Assembly: GCF_019048865.1 (NCBI RefSeq)
Contig: NZ_CP077604.1
Location: forward strand, 3,286,001 to 3,350,000
DNA length: 64,000 nucleotides
Source: Aquihabitans sp. G128
GTDB taxonomy: Bacteria > Actinomycetota > Acidimicrobiia > Acidimicrobiales > Iamiaceae
Direction: 5' to 3'
Under the pieces are notes generated by a model. It did not search any database and was not told the DNA's origin. It worked only from the letters and a program-made list of their open reading frames with translations. Of this stretch, positions 20,420-28,993 are shown one piece after another (the stretch's first letter is position 1; every line of letters begins with the position of its first letter). The position numbers and the translations under genes were made by a program.

Positions 20420-21391
20420 TCAGGCGTGGACGTTGGCCTCGAGCCAGCGCTCGGCGTCGATGGCGGCGGAGCAGCCCGAGCCCGAGGCGGTGATGGCCTG
20501 GCGGTAGGTGTGGTCCTGGACGTCACCGCAGGCGAACACGCCCTCGATGTTGGTGGCGGTGACCTGGACGCCGTTGCCGGTGACGAGGTAGCCGCTCTCC
20601 TCCATGTCGAGCTGGCCGACGAACAGGTCGGTGTTGGGTCGGTGGCCGATGGCCACGAACAGGCCGGAGACGTCGAGGTCGGACTCCTCGCCGCTGACCG
20701 TGGACCGCACCCGGATGCCCTCGAGCTTGGTGTCGCCCTTGATCTCGGCGACCTCGTGGTTCCAGAGCATCTCGATCTTCTCGTTGTTGAGCGCCCGGTC
20801 CTGCATGATCTTCGAGGCCCGGAGCTCGTCACGACGGTGGATCAGGGTGACCTTGTCGGCGAACTTGGTGAGGAAGGTGGCCTCCTCGATGGCGGAGTCG
20901 CCGCCGCCGACCACGGCGATGTTGTGGCCCCGGAAGAAGAAGCCGTCGCAGGTGGCGCAGGTGGAGACGCCGTGGCCGATGAGCTCGTGCTCCTTCGGCA
21001 GGTCCAGCAGCAGCGACTTGGCGCCGGTGGACACGATCACCGAGTGGGCGAGGTAGGTGGGCTCGGCGCCCTCGGGCTCGCCGACCCAGATCTTGAACGG
21101 CCGCTCGGACAGGTCGACCTTGGTGACCTTCTCGAGCTTGGCCTCGGCCCCGAAGCGCACGGCCTGCTCCCGGAAGCGCTGCATGAGGTCCGGGCCCATG
21201 ATCCCCTCGGGGAAGCCGGGGAAGTTCTCGACGTCGGTGGTCAGCATGAGCTGCCCGCCGGGCTGGTCCGAGGTGGAGGAGGGCTCGCCCTCCAGGATCA
21301 GCGGCTCGAGGTTGGCCCGAGCGGTGTAGATCGCCGCGGTGAGGCCGGCGGGGCCGGAACCGATGATGACGACGTTGCGGATGGCTGGCAC
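20420..21391 (-). CDS. trxB: Thioredoxin reductase (NADPH)
   Basis: 323 residues, the low-molecular-weight bacterial type. It passes electrons from NADPH through FAD to thioredoxin. The FAD-binding GSGPAGLTAAIY is at the N-terminus, the redox-active pair is STCATCDGFFF, the NADPH motif is VVGGGDSAIEEATFL with HRRDELRASKIM, and the end carries VFACGDVQDHTYRQAITASGSGC. GTG 21391 is used (VPAIRNVVIIGSG), with GGAG 8 nt ahead; the open frame upstream of it has no family similarity. Confidence 0.96.
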   Translation of the reverse strand: MPAIRNVVIIGSGPAGLTAAIYTARANLEPLILEGEPSSTSDQPGGQLMLTTDVENFPGFPEGIMGPDLMQRFREQAVRFGAEAKLEKVTKVDLSERPFKIWVGEPEGAEPTYLAHSVIVSTGAKSLLLDLPKEHELIGHGVSTCATCDGFFFRGHNIAVVGGGDSAIEEATFLTKFADKVTLIHRRDELRASKIMQDRALNNEKIEMLWNHEVAEIKGDTKLEGIRVRSTVSGEESDLDVSGLFVAIGHRPNTDLFVGQLDMEESGYLVTGNGVQVTATNIEGVFACGDVQDHTYRQAITASGSGCSAAIDAERWLEANVHA

Positions 21392-21497
21392 GGTGACTCC
21401 GTTGTCTCGATGAGCTTGCAGTGCAACGCCTGGAGGCCTGCCGCTCTTCCCGCGCACGCTGGAGGCGGCCGCCCCACCCGGTGGTGGGTGGCGGGCT

Positions 21498-21842
21498 TCA
21501 GTCGTCCTTGGCGGGCGGGTTGTTGGCCCGCTTCAGGCAGATGAGCCCGCCGAAGATCATGGCGAGGGCAAGGCCGGCGTACAGGGGCCAGACGTTGCCG
21601 GGCACGTAGTTGGCGTACAGGCGGACGACCAGGGCCAGCAGCACGATGACCGCGACGATGCCGACGATGGCGGCGAGCAGGCCGTAGACCAGGCCGCGTG
21701 CGGCGGTGAGGGCGGGCTTGGTGGTCTTGTCCCGGACCGTCGAGATCGTCTCGACGATCTTGTCGGCCGCCTGGGCCGGCCACTCGGCGGGGATCATGCC
21801 GTTGCTGGTGGTGGGTCCGGGTGTGCCGACGGGCGCTGCCAT
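21498..21842 (-). CDS. Small two-helix membrane protein of unknown function
   Basis: 114 residues: a soluble N-terminal 45 residues (AEWPAQAADKIVETISTVRDKTTKPAL), then two hydrophobic helices (LVYGLLAAIVGIVAVIVLLALVV and PLYAGLALAMIFGGLICL) and a short charged tail (KRANNPPAKDD). The shape recalls the phage-holin-superfamily-III-like proteins of actinobacteria, but there is no diagnostic motif. ATG start; it lies between trxB and the anti-sigma gene on the same strand and may share their transcript. Confidence 0.6.
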   Translation of the reverse strand: MAAPVGTPGPTTSNGMIPAEWPAQAADKIVETISTVRDKTTKPALTAARGLVYGLLAAIVGIVAVIVLLALVVRLYANYVPGNVWPLYAGLALAMIFGGLICLKRANNPPAKDD

Positions 21843-21888
21843 GGCCGCTCACCCTACCCGCGGCGGCTGGCCACGGACCCGGCCCGGC

Positions 21889-22821
21889 TCAGCGGACGAA
21901 GGAGAGCGCGACGTTGCAGGAGTCCTGCCCGGCGGCGACCACCAGGCGGGTGGCGCTGGGCGCGGAGTCGCTGGTGTACGGGTACTCGTAGACGTAGAGC
22001 ACCTCGCCGTCGACGGTGGCCACGCCGCGGCGCACCGGACCGCTGGAGATCTCGAAGATCTGCCGGGCGAGGTCGTCGCACCGGTCGACGCTGGCGTTGG
22101 TGACCGAGCGAGCGGCCTGGTCGCCGGAGTCGGCGTCGGCCTCGAACGCCGGGGCGGAGGTGGGGAAGGCGGTCTTGAGGTCGGCACGGAGCTCGGCGGT
22201 GGTGGCGAAGGTGCCCAGGTCGGCGAGGTCGGAGGCCGCCGACTGGCTGCCGGGTGCCGTGGTGGTGGTGGGTGACCCGTGGGGAGCGTCGCCGACCGTG
22301 GCCTCGGGCGCTGCGCCGTCCGTCGGCGCATCCGCCGAGGAGTTGGCGTCGGTGCCGGTGCTTGCGCCCTCGGCGGACTGGTCGGCGGTGATCTTGGCCG
22401 CGGTGTCGCCCGAGGAGCCGGTGTCGTCGCGGCCGGACCAGACGAGCACCAGGCCGAGGCCCACGAGGACGACGATGGCGGCCGCCACCAGCCAGCGGGG
22501 TACGCCGCGGGACCCGGAGCGGGTGGGCGGACGGAGGGGAGCGACCACGGCGTCGGGCTCGCCGTCGCCGGGCTGGTCGCCGGGGGCAGCGGGCACCTCG
22601 TCGGCAGCGGCCAGGGCCCGCCCCACCAGGTCGTCGATCACCGTGGGGGACAGGGCCGGCACCGAGGCAGCCCGAACGGCGGCGCTGGCGGTGCGCAGCT
22701 CGGCCAGGCGGGCCCGGGCGGCGGGGTCGGCCTCGGCGCGGGCGATGACGTCGGCCGGCGCCTCGCCGTCGAGGACGGCGGAGAGGTCTTCGTCGGTGAG
22801 AGGGGCGAGTGGATCGGTCAT
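21889..22821 (-). CDS. Putative membrane anti-sigma factor
   Basis: 310 residues: a cytoplasmic head of about 115 residues that begins LTDEDLSAVLDGEAPADVIARAEADP, resembling anti-sigma N-termini but lacking the His-x3-Cys-x2-Cys zinc motif; one membrane helix (WLVAAAIVVLVGLGLVLVW); a Ser/Thr/Asp-rich stalk; and an extracytoplasmic domain of about 110 residues with Cys in DRCDDLAR and DSCNVALSF that could form a disulfide. Its ATG overlaps the stop of the ECF sigma gene, the usual sigma/anti-sigma coupling. The assignment rests mainly on that linkage. Confidence 0.7.
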   Translation of the reverse strand: MTDPLAPLTDEDLSAVLDGEAPADVIARAEADPAARARLAELRTASAAVRAASVPALSPTVIDDLVGRALAAADEVPAAPGDQPGDGEPDAVVAPLRPPTRSGSRGVPRWLVAAAIVVLVGLGLVLVWSGRDDTGSSGDTAAKITADQSAEGASTGTDANSSADAPTDGAAPEATVGDAPHGSPTTTTAPGSQSAASDLADLGTFATTAELRADLKTAFPTSAPAFEADADSGDQAARSVTNASVDRCDDLARQIFEISSGPVRRGVATVDGEVLYVYEYPYTSDSAPSATRLVVAAGQDSCNVALSFVR

Positions 22822-23414
22822 GAGGCTGGGGTCGGACGTTCGGCGGGGTCGGTCTGGTTCCCGGCGAGGAGGTCGGCCAGCTGGCCACGTCCCCGGGCGA
22901 TGCGCGAGCGCACGGTACCGGCGGGGATCTCGAGCACCTCGGCGATCTCTGCGTAGTCCAGCTGGCACAGGTCGCGGAGCACGACGGCGGCGCGGAAGTC
23001 CTCGGGCAGCTGGGCGAGGGCGGCGTCGATCTCGAGCCGGTCGGTGACGGTGGCGTCGAACGCTCGGCCGCCGGTGTCGGGGATGTCGAGCACCTCGCCG
23101 TCGTGCTCGGGCAGGCCCACGACGGGGCGCCGCCGCCGCCGGCGGAGCTCGTCGAGGCAGGAGTTGGTGGCCACCCGGTAGGCCCACGTGGAGAAGCGGG
23201 ACCGGCCATCGAAGCGGGGCAGGCCCCGCACGATGGCGATCAAGGCGTCCTGCGTGGCGTCCAGGGCGTCGGCGTCGTTGCCGGTGATGCGGCGGCAGAC
23301 GGCGTGGACGCGGTCCTGGTGCAGGCGGAGCAGGCGGTCGAGGGCCTGGCGGTCACCGGCCTGGGCGGCGGCGACCAGGGCCCGGTCATCGACGGGCGTG
23401 GCTTCGGGGCTCAT
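22818..23414 (-). CDS. ECF sigma factor (SigM-like)
   Basis: 198 residues with the two ECF domains: sigma2 (LHQDRVHAVCRRITGNDADALDATQDALIAIVRGLPRFDGRSRFSTWAYRVATNSCLDELRRR, read in parts) with the -10 recognition segment, and sigma4 (LPEDFRAAVVLRDLCQLDYAEIAEVLEIPAGTVRSRIARGR) with its helix-turn-helix. The position between the thioredoxin pair and the DUF6049 region equals that of mycobacterial sigM. Translationally coupled at both ends: its ATG overlaps the kinase stop, its stop overlaps the anti-sigma ATG. Confidence 0.92.
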   Translation of the reverse strand: MSPEATPVDDRALVAAAQAGDRQALDRLLRLHQDRVHAVCRRITGNDADALDATQDALIAIVRGLPRFDGRSRFSTWAYRVATNSCLDELRRRRRRPVVGLPEHDGEVLDIPDTGGRAFDATVTDRLEIDAALAQLPEDFRAAVVLRDLCQLDYAEIAEVLEIPAGTVRSRIARGRGQLADLLAGNQTDPAERPTPAS

Positions 23415-25046
23415 GACCCTCGCACCGCCAGCCCGCTGACCTGCGCCGTGTTGTCCTGGGGGCCGTTGTTCGCCAACTTCGTGAACCAGATGAGCACAGC
23501 CTTGCCGGTGCGGCCCCCCAGCTGCACCTTGACCGTGCCGGCGGCGACGTCCTTCACCGATGCGACGGGATCGCCCCACCCGGCGAGGTCGCCGGGCGGT
23601 TGGGCGGCGTCGCTCACGTAGACCCGAGCCGACCACCCGCCGACGGGCGTGTCGATGGCCACCTGGTCGAGCGTGGCGCTGGCGTCGAGGGTGGCGAGGA
23701 AGCCGACGCCTCCCTTGAGCTTCACCAGGTCGGCGTCGCGGTAGCGCTCGGTGGACCACGCCGTGCCGGGGTCGCCGTCGGTGATGGCCCCGAGCCGGTC
23801 GGGGTTCTCGGCCTTGACGTCGTCGGGGCTGTTCGGGTCGAAGTCCTTCACCGAGGCCACGGCCAGCGCCCGTCCGGTGGCGCCGCCGCCGGACGCGGAG
23901 CCGCCGCCGCGGGTGAGGGTGGCGATGCCGCCGCCGATGGCGACGAGCAGGACCAGGGCCGCCAGCACGCGCGGCCAGCGCCGTCGACGGCCCTCCGGCT
24001 CGGGCAGCTCGGGTGCCTCGTAGGCGGGGCGTGGCTCCGGCGGCGGGGTGGCCGAGCGGACGGGCGGGGGGGCCCGGGGGCGGCAGGTGCGCGGGCGGAG
24101 GCGGGGGAGGGCCGAGCCGGCTCGCCGTGGGCCGTTCACCGGTGACCGCGGCCACGGCAGCCTGGGCGGCGGCCGGAGCCTGGGCAGGGTCGGCGCCGGC
24201 GGCGAGCAGGGCGCGGCGGAAGGCGGCAGCGTCGGGGAAGCGGTCCTCTGGCCGACGGGCCAGAGCCCGGGTGACCACCAGCTCGACGCCCGCCGGGATC
24301 TGCGGCCGCAGCTGCCGAGGCGGCACCGGGTCGCGGTGGAGGCGGGCGAGCGCGGTGCCCGTGTCGGTGTCGGCCACGAACGGCGGGGTGCCGGTGAGCG
24401 CCTCGTAGAGCACGACGCCGAGGGCGTAGAGGTCGGTGCGCCCGTCGATGGGGCCGCCCTCCACCTGTTCGGGGGCCAGGTACTTGGCCGTGCCCACCAT
24501 CGAGCCGTCGTTGGTGAGGTCGGCGCCCTCGGCCGCCTTGGCGATGCCGAAGTCCGCCACGAGGACCCGACCGTCTCCCGACAGGAGGATGTTGGCGGGC
24601 TTCACGTCCCGGTGGACGAGGCCGCTGGCGTGGGCGGCACCCAGGGCGTCGGCCACCTGGGCCCCGATGGCGAGCACCGCGCTGAGCTGGAGGGGCCCGT
24701 GCTGGTCGAGGTCGGCGCGCATGGTGGTGCCCGTGACCAGCTCCATCACGATGGCGTTGACCCAGCCCTCCGAGAGCGTGTCGTACACCGAGACGATCGA
24801 CGGGTGGGCGAGGCGGGCGGCGGCGATGGCCTCGCCGCGGAAGCGCCGCACGAACGACTCGTCCCGCGCCAGGTGCGGGTGGAGGATCTTCACCGCGGCA
24901 CGCCGGGCCAGCACCTCGTCGGTGGCTTCCCAGACCTGGGCCATGCCGCCGGACGCGATGGGGTGGTTGAGCCGGTACCGCCCAGCCAGGACCCGCCCGG
25001 TCAGGTCATCGGCCGGGGGCCCGGGGCTGGTGCTCGAGGGGGCCAC
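23411..25046 (-). CDS. Transmembrane Ser/Thr protein kinase with extracellular discoidin-like tail, frame broken by one extra base
   Basis: About 544 residues after correction. The kinase domain (20-285) is complete: Gly-rich IASGGMAQVWEA, Lys53 (AAVKIL), HRDVKPANILL (145-155), DFGIAK (Asp165) and APEQVEGG. A Pro-rich juxtamembrane region leads to one helix (WPRVLAALVLLVAIGGGIATL) and an extracytoplasmic domain with DGDPGTAWSTERYRDADL and LDQVAIDTP..., a jelly-roll pattern like the C-terminal domain of mycobacterial MviN (Rv3910). The two halves lie in different frames; a run of seven G (24066-24072) explains it, since six restores HLPPPGPPPVRSATP. The stop overlaps the sigma-factor ATG. Located where murJ/mviN usually lies, but no murJ is seen. 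Confidence 0.82.
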
Positions 25047-25106
25047 GACGGCACCGAACCTACTGCGCCGCCCCGGGCGGGCCCGGAAAGCGGCGCGGCG
25101 TCCGGA

Positions 25107-25952
25107 TCAGGACGGGTCGTGCCAGGCGAACCCGATCACGCCGGGGCCGCCGTGGGTGCCGATGACCGGCCCGATGGTCCAGATCTGGACCTCGTCGCGG
25201 GAGTAGCGCTCGGCGATGAGCTCGAGGAGCTCGTCGACGTCGTCGGCCCCACCGGAGCACAGCGCCAGCTCGTCGATCTTCGGCAGCTCGAAGATGCGGT
25301 CGCGCAGCCAGACGAGCGACTTGCGGCGGGTCCGCACCTTGCCGGCCTCCGACACCGAACCGTTGGAGATGTCGATGATGGGCTTGATGGAGAGGACCGA
25401 GCCGAGCATGGCCTGGGCGCCCCCGATGCGGCCGCCCTTCTTGAGGTTGTCGAGGGTGCTGAGGGCGCCGTACACGCGGGACCGGGTGCGCAGCTCCTCG
25501 ACGAGGGCGACGACCTCCTCGGCCGACGCGCCGCTGGCGGCGGCCTCGGCCGCGTGGACGACCTTGAGGCCGAGCGTGGCGGTGATCGACTTGGAGTCGA
25601 CGACGTGGACCTCGGGGCCGTCGCCGGCCTCGCGGATGGCTCGGGCGGCGTTCTCGGCCGAGGCCATGGTGGCGGAGAGGTCGCTGGAGATGTTGATGAC
25701 CACCACCGGGTCGCCGTCGGTGCTGGCAGCGCGGATGGCGGCCTCGAACGTGCCCGGAGAGGGGGCGGCCGTCTCGGGCATGCCGTCGAAGGTGGCCATC
25801 TTGGCGTAGAAGGCCTCGGGGGTGAGCTCGACGCCGTCGGTGAACTCCTCGGCGCCGAAGCGGATGGTGAGCGGCACCACGGTGACGCCCAGCTCGGCGG
25901 CCCGCTCCGGGGAGATGTCGGCGGCGCTGTCGGTGACGATGTGGACGGGCAT
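25107..25952 (-). CDS. DegV family fatty-acid-binding protein
   Basis: 281 residues, full length for DegV. Members bind a single fatty acid; in Firmicutes FakB proteins present it to the FakA kinase. The N-terminus VHIVTDSAADISPERAAELGVTVVPLTIRFG and the blocks SPGTFEAAIR, VVINISSDLSATMASAENA, VVDSKSITATLGL and LKKGGRIGGAQAMLGSVLSIKPII match the family throughout. No FakA-like gene is visible here. It stands 60 bp from the kinase gene on the same strand. Confidence 0.92.
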   Translation of the reverse strand: MPVHIVTDSAADISPERAAELGVTVVPLTIRFGAEEFTDGVELTPEAFYAKMATFDGMPETAAPSPGTFEAAIRAASTDGDPVVVINISSDLSATMASAENAARAIREAGDGPEVHVVDSKSITATLGLKVVHAAEAAASGASAEEVVALVEELRTRSRVYGALSTLDNLKKGGRIGGAQAMLGSVLSIKPIIDISNGSVSEAGKVRTRRKSLVWLRDRIFELPKIDELALCSGGADDVDELLELIAERYSRDEVQIWTIGPVIGTHGGPGVIGFAWHDPS

Positions 25953-26031
25953 GTGGTTGGCTCCGTGGCGGGTTGCGTTCGAGAACGGTTCGGGGTGCGA
26001 CCCGGAGGCTGCGGGCGCGGTTACATCGGCC

Positions 26032-28098
26032 TCAGGGAGACGGGGCGGGAGCGGGGCCGGCGGCCTCCTCCACGAAGTCCGTGTCGGGCAGGTCGCCGCT
26101 GGTGCCGGGCCCCGATCGGCCGTGGCGGCCCTGGGCCTTGCGGCGCGTGCGGACCCAGTGGCGGCCCCACCACAGGGCGAGGAAGCCCCCGGCGCCGACG
26201 GTCAGCAGCAGGCCGACCCCGGAGACGGCGGTGGAGCGGACGCGGTAGCGGCTCTCGGCCAGCACGACCCCGCCGTCGGGCGTGCGGACGGTGATCCGCA
26301 GCGGCGTGTCGCCGGTGGCGCGTGCGGACGGGGATCTGCACGAGCGTGCGCTCGTTGGTGAGCGTGGTCTCGATGGTGGCATCGGGGAACGACAGCCGGT
26401 CCGATGCCTCCAGGGAGATGACGACCTTGACGGGCCCGTCGAGCTTCGAGGTGATGGGCAGCGGGAAGCGGGCGTCGCGCGCCGAGGGTGACGCGGTCCT
26501 CCTCGGGGGTGGAGATGCCGGCGAACCGGCTGCGCAGCTGGTGCTCGATGCCGTCGACCTGGGCGTTGCGCTCGCTGGCGCTGAGGTCGGCGGAGGCGGT
26601 GGTGGCGAGCGGCTGGCGGAACGCCTCGCTCACCTGGGGGCGGTCGGGCACCATCGACTGGTAGCTGGCGAGGAGCTGGTCGATGGTGCCGAGCTGCGCC
26701 GCATAGCCCGTGAGCGGCGCCGCCCGGACGGGCGCGAGCGTCGCCGGCGCCGGGGCCGGGGCGACCTCGTCGAACAGCTGGGCGAGCGTGGTCGGCCGGA
26801 GGAACGGCCCGCCCTTGGCCAGGCCGGCGAGGAGGACCTGCAGCTGGGTGGGGTCGACCTTGGCCGGATCGATGCGGACGGTGAGCCCGGCGGTGCTGCT
26901 GCTGATGGAGCCGGTGGCGGCGAGGCGGGCGTAGAGCTGGTGGGCGGCCAGCACCGGGTCGTCGGGGCCGGTGCCGGTGAGGTCGAAGAACCCGGTGGCG
27001 GCAGCGGTGACGCTGCCGCGGCTGCTGGGGACGAGCACCGGCCCGGTGGACTGGTTGGCCACCACCGCCGTCTCCGGCAGCACGACCCGGGTGACGCCGA
27101 GGTCGTGCAGCGCGCCCAGGGTCTGGGCATCGACCGGGTGGTCGACCACCCAGGTGTCGGTCCGCGGGGTGCCGACCGCGAGCCGCAACGTGGCCCGACC
27201 GAGGTCGGACTGGGTGGTGAGGAGCTTGGTCAGGCCCCCGTCGACGAGTGCGGCCGGATCGAGGTCGACGAAGGGCGCGCCGAGCAGGGAGCGCGTCGCG
27301 GCCCACCTCGCGCTTGAGCGCGGCGAGGGTGTCGGCCGCGGCCGGGTCGTCGGCGAGGCGGTCGGCCGTCTCCGGGGTCACCGAGAAGCTGGCCGCGAGG
27401 TCGGGCTGGTCGGCGAACGCGGCGAGCACCGCATCGAGCCGCTCGCGGTACGAGCTGGCCACCGGCTCCGGGTCGACGGCGGCGCCCTTGGCGTCGACGG
27501 TGGTCGCCGGTGGCCGGTGCACCGAGGTCAGCAGGGCGACGTCGGCTTGGCGGACCGACTGGTCGGCCGCCGGCTGGCGCACCAGGTAGGTGACGATCGA
27601 CGTGATGAGGCTGTCGTCCTCTCGGCGGAGGCGCACCCGCACCGGGTACACGCCCGGGTCGTCGAGCTCGTAGACCCAGGGCCGGGGCACGTCCGGGCGC
27701 AGGTCGTCGCCCTCGCCGTAGAGGTAGATGGTGAAGCCGCGCTGTTGCACCGCGTCGGTGGCCGTCTTCGAGAGCGGGATGGCGTCGAAGTTGTCCTTGA
27801 GGTCGTTGGGCTCGGTGGTGGCGCTGGCGGCGAGGTCGTCGACGTCCTGGATGCGGTCGTAGATGTCGACCGAGAGGTAGGCGCCGGCCGGGGCCCCGGC
27901 GATGTCGAGCAGCACCCGGAAGTCGCCCTTCGGCGCGACCTCGTAGGTCTGGGCGGTGACCGAGATGGTGGCCGGGGTGGTGGCGCCCGGCGCCGCTTGG
28001 CGGGGCGCGGCGGCAGCCGGGGTCATCCCGGACGCAGCGGCGGCGAGGACCACGAACGGCAGGGCGGCCGTGGCCAGGAGCCGGCGGGCGCGGGTCAC
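26032..28098 (-). CDS. DUF6049 secreted/membrane protein, frame interrupted at three places
   Basis: The family (mycobacterial Rv3909) is a large extracytoplasmic protein with an N-terminal signal and a C-terminal membrane helix. Here: GTG 28098, signal LLATAALPFVVLAAAASGMTPAAAA, beta-rich region (ISVTAQTYEVAPKGDFRVLLDIAG), a middle with FVDLDPAALVDGGL-type and LGVTRVVLPETAVVAN segments, and the C-terminal helix GVGLLLTVGAGGFLALWW followed by a charged tail. Frames change near 27285-27300, 26478-26490 and 26318-26330; the total length is a multiple of three. Each can be explained by one extra or two missing bases in GC repeats, but three in one gene also allows true decay. The start overlaps the upstream acetyltransferase stop (GTGA). 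Confidence 0.72.
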   Translation of the reverse strand: MTRARRLLATAALPFVVLAAAASGMTPAAAAPRQAAPGATTPATISVTAQTYEVAPKGDFRVLLDIAGAPAGAYLSVDIYDRIQDVDDLAASATTEPNDLKDNFDAIPLSKTATDAVQQRGFTIYLYGEGDDLRPDVPRPWVYELDDPGVYPVRVRLRREDDSLITSIVTYLVRQPAADQSVRQADVALLTSVHRPPATTVDAKGAAVDPEPVASSYRERLDAVLAAFADQPDLAASFSVTPETADRLADDPAAADTLAALKREVGRDALPARRALRRPRSGRTRRRGPDQAPHHPVRPRSGHVAARGRHPADRHLGGRPPGRCPDPGRAARPRRHPGRAAGDGGGGQPVHRAGARPQQPRQRHRCRHRVLRPHRHRPRRPGAGRPPALRPPRRHRLHQQQHRRAHRPHRSGQGRPHPAAGPPRRPGQGRAVPPADHARPAVRRGRPGPGAGDARARPGGAAHGLCGAARHHRPAPRQLPVDGARPPPGERGVPPAARHHRLRRPQRQRAQRPGRRHRAPAAQPVRRHLHPRGGPRHPRRATPASRCPSPRSSTGPSRSSSPWRHRTGCRSPMPPSRPRSPTSARSCRSPSARATGDTPLRITVRTPDGGVVLAESRYRVRSTAVSGVGLLLTVGAGGFLALWWGRHWVRTRRKAQGRHGRSGPGTSGDLPDTDFVEEAAGPAPAPSP

Positions 28099-28829
28099 GG
28101 GTGCGGAGGCCAGGACGGGTCGGGCTCGCCGCCGAGGTCCAGCGTGAGCACGGTGAGGCCGGCGGGCTCGGGGACGAACCCGCAGTCGCGGTAGAGGGCG
28201 AGGGCGCCGGCGTTGCGCTCCTGGGTGTTCACCACGGCGGCGCGTGCGCCGCTGCGGCGGAGCCACGTGAGGCAGTCGGCCACCAGGGCCCGCCCGATGC
28301 CGGCCCGGTGGTGGGCGGGGTCGACCGCGAGGCGCTGGAGGTAGCCGCGGTCGGCCGCTCGACCGGTGACGGCGTAGCCCGTGATGGGGCCGCGCCCGTC
28401 GGTGCTGACCCGGAACCGGCTGACCGGCGTGGCCCGCACGGCGTCGTCGAGGCCCCGCCGGTCGAGCGCCCAGAAGGCGTCGAAGGCGCGGTGGTCGATG
28501 TCGAGGACGGCGGGCTGGTCCCGGCGCCAGCCGCGGCGGAGGCGGACCGCCTCGGGTGCGTCGGGGATCACCAGCAGCTCGTGGCGCAGGAGGTGGAGGC
28601 GCTCGTGCTCCTCGAAGCCGTTGGCCAGGAACGGGCCCAGCTCGGCCTGGTGCAGCGCGCCGGTGAGGACGCGGCGGAACCCCGCGAGGCGCAGCGCGTG
28701 GACCTCGGCGGCGACGGTGTCGATGCCCGGGCCGGGCCGCTCGGGCGCGGGGCTCAGGACCGCGATGCGCTGGTCGCCGCGCCACGTGGACACCTGGAGG
28801 GCACGACGGTCCCCCCCGGCGTCGATCAT
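28095..28829 (-). CDS. GNAT family N-acetyltransferase
   Basis: 244 residues. The C-terminal GNAT fold shows YLQRLAVDPAHHRAGIGRALVADCLTWLRRSGA, the acetyl-CoA pyrophosphate loop (HHRAGIGRAL), followed by VVNTQERNAGALALYRDCGFV, as in RimI/MshD-type enzymes. The N-terminal half (residues 1-125) resembles a degenerate second GNAT-like domain, a two-domain plan also known in MshD, but the acceptor is not inferable. ATG 28829; it precedes DUF6049 with overlapping stop and start and runs divergently from the deacetylase gene at 28994. Confidence 0.85.
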   Translation of the reverse strand: MIDAGGDRRALQVSTWRGDQRIAVLSPAPERPGPGIDTVAAEVHALRLAGFRRVLTGALHQAELGPFLANGFEEHERLHLLRHELLVIPDAPEAVRLRRGWRRDQPAVLDIDHRAFDAFWALDRRGLDDAVRATPVSRFRVSTDGRGPITGYAVTGRAADRGYLQRLAVDPAHHRAGIGRALVADCLTWLRRSGARAAVVNTQERNAGALALYRDCGFVPEPAGLTVLTLDLGGEPDPSWPPHP

Positions 28830-28993
28830 CGATGGCCACGGTGCCCGGCTGGGGTGGGGTTGGAGGCGAACACGCGCTCCGACCCTACGACCTCGCGTCC
28901 CCCCGACGGAGGCGTGCCCGGGCTGCGACCGGCCTCCTCACCCCATCGGGCGGTCCGGGGCCCGTCGCTCCGCAGCGCCGTAGCGTGGCGCCC

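Noticed and set aside
28784..28797. CCACGTGG at the start of the GNAT gene as a further parS site.
   Set aside because: Only the inner core matches; the GTTYC/GRAAC arms are absent.
26032..28839. A single 935-residue open frame covering the DUF6049 and GNAT genes.
   Set aside because: It joins the antisense-like part of the GNAT gene to DUF6049 pieces; the family-matching sequence occupies different frames.
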